Origin: Zeimonas sp964538505
Lineage (GTDB): Bacteria; Pseudomonadota; Gammaproteobacteria; Burkholderiales; Burkholderiaceae_E
Length of the DNA stretch: 64,000 bases
Direction: 5' to 3'
Assembly (NCBI GenBank): GCA_964538505.1
Contig: CAZIDY010000005.1
Coordinates: 114,529 to 178,528, forward strand
Shown: positions 63,111 to 64,000 of the stretch, piece by piece
How the letters are laid out: each line of letters starts with the position of its first letter
Numbering within the stretch: the stretch's first letter is position 1
Position numbers and translations under genes: made by a program
The notes under the pieces: generated by a model
Database searches by the model: none
The model's input: the letters and a program-made list of their open reading frames with translations, nothing else
Told to the model about the DNA's origin: nothing

Positions 63111-64000
63111 TCAGAAGGTGCGCGCTTTCGGCTGGAAACTTTCGACCGTCAGCGGCTGCATGTGTACCGGCTTGTACTCGAGCCGGCCGTCGGCATACCA
63201 CAGCGAGTGCTTGAGCCAGTTGACGTCGTCGCGCTCGGGGTGATCCTGCAGTGCATGCGCACCGCGGCTTTCCTTGCGCGCCGCCGCCGCCGCCGAGGTG
63301 GCGCGCGCCACCTCGATCAGGTTGTGCAGCTCGAGCGCCTCGACGCGCGCCGTGTTGAACACACGCGATTTGTCGGCGATGTGCAGCGCTTCGACGCGGC
63401 GCGCGATCTGCTCGACCTGCTGCACGCCCTCTTCCAGCAGCGCCGTGGTGCGGAACACGCCGCAGTGCGACTGGATCGTGCGGCGGATCTCGGCCGACAC
63501 CTCCTGCGTGTTCTCGCCGGAGGTCGACGCATCGAGCTTCGCCAGGCGCGCGAGCGCCGCGTCGCCGGCATTCGGCGGCAGCCGCTTGTGGCTGCGCTCG
63601 CGCAGCTTCGACGCGATGATGTGGTTGCCGGCAGCGCGCCCGAAGACGACGAGGTCGAGCAGCGAGTTCGTGCCGAGGCGGTTCGCGCCGTGCACCGACA
63701 CGCATGCGCATTCGCCGACCGCGTACAGGCCGCCGACGACCGTCTCGGGGTCGCCGTCTTTCGGAACGACGACCTGCCCGTGGTAGTTCGCCGGAATGCC
63801 GCCCATCTGGTAGTGCGCGGTGGGCACGACCGGGATCGGATCCTTGATCGGATCGACGTTGGCGAACTTGATCGCGATCTCGCGGATCGACGGCAGCCGC
63901 TTGATGATCGTGTCGGCGCCGAGGTGATCGAGCTTGAGCAGCACATGATCGGCGTCGGGGCCGCAGCCGCGGCCTTCCTTGATCTCCTGGTCCATCGAGC
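63111..64000 (-). CDS. sdhA: Succinate dehydrogenase flavoprotein subunit (C-terminal half)
   Basis: Only the last 296 residues or so are in the window; the gene runs off the right edge. Seen: PTAHYQMGGIPANYHGQV (active-site region), GANRLGTNSLLDLVVFGRAAG (FAD contact), and the C-terminal domain ending in RDDVNWLKHSLWY and VESFQPKARTF, a standard SdhA end. It oxidises succinate to fumarate. Confidence 0.97.
   Translation of the reverse strand, partial: SMDQEIKEGRGCGPDADHVLLKLDHLGADTIIKRLPSIREIAIKFANVDPIKDPIPVVPTAHYQMGGIPANYHGQVVVPKDGDPETVVGGLYAVGECACVSVHGANRLGTNSLLDLVVFGRAAGNHIIASKLRERSHKRLPPNAGDAALARLAKLDASTSGENTQEVSAEIRRTIQSHCGVFRTTALLEEGVQQVEQIARRVEALHIADKSRVFNTARVEALELHNLIEVARATSAAAAARKESRGAHALQDHPERDDVNWLKHSLWYADGRLEYKPVHMQPLTVESFQPKARTF

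Overview
The window is about 64 kb of GC-rich chromosomal DNA with tightly packed genes, many joined by ATGA or TGATG stop/start overlaps. Gene content and order point to a betaproteobacterium of the Burkholderiales or a close relative. The markers are tig-clpP-clpX-lon-hupB behind tRNA-Leu, lplT/alr-radA, tsaB-rimI, ispD-ispF/mfd-serB, phaC-phaB-phaR, and sdhAB-sdhE-gltA with odhA-odhB-lpd-zapE. No rRNA, CRISPR array, prophage or recognisable transposase was seen. No genus is claimed.

Layout. 1-6364 (minus strand): tRNA-Leu(TAG), trigger factor, ClpP, ClpX, Lon and the start of an HU gene, a protein-quality-control cluster. 6501-9585 (plus): hpnC-hpnD-hpnE, which make squalene from farnesyl diphosphate. 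9601-13386: radA and alr (minus), divergent from lplT. 13440-15402 (minus): tsaB, rimI and a small protein with degenerate uracil-glycosylase features, read here as a candidate DNA polymerase III psi subunit. 15485-18032: a small secreted basic protein, then an OmpR/EnvZ-type two-component system. 18193-20679 (plus): rubrerythrin, HdrD/GlpC-like Fe-S protein and DUF3501 protein, a redox module of unknown function. 20690-28562: a molybdenum/tungsten block with FdhD, an unusual DMSO-reductase-family enzyme, a lipoate-ligase-like protein, and two MoeA paralogues, one fused to a periplasmic-binding-like domain. 28659-38633: TrpB2, IspF, IspD, Mfd, SerB, an MFS transporter and RimO. 38740-42121 (minus): phaC-phaB-phaR without phaA. 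42193-48277: pgeF, rluD, bamD, a DinG/YoaA helicase, a YdcH-like protein and zapE. 48312-64000: central carbon metabolism.

The central-metabolism end carries two routes from 2-oxoglutarate to succinyl-CoA side by side. The minus strand encodes SdhA (partial), SdhB, SdhE, citrate synthase and the NAD-linked 2-oxoglutarate dehydrogenase complex (OdhA, OdhB, Lpd). Between gltA and odhA lies a plus-strand korC-korA-korB block encoding a ferredoxin/NADP-type 2-oxoacid oxidoreductase, together with a minus-strand PA2778/PA2779-family pair. The block looks inserted into a conserved TCA gene run. Together with the Mo/W block it suggests a facultative lifestyle that at times needs low-potential electrons.

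Two families of short intergenic repeats recur. One is a purine/pyrimidine hairpin of GAAGGG-like units at 2.8, 28.6 and 60.65 kb. The other is a GGGTCAGACC palindrome at 37.2 kb, with a half copy at 60.63 kb. They lie at gene ends and often at the edges of the accessory blocks. The 37.2 kb palindrome supplies the last codons of two convergent genes, so both proteins end in the same residues.
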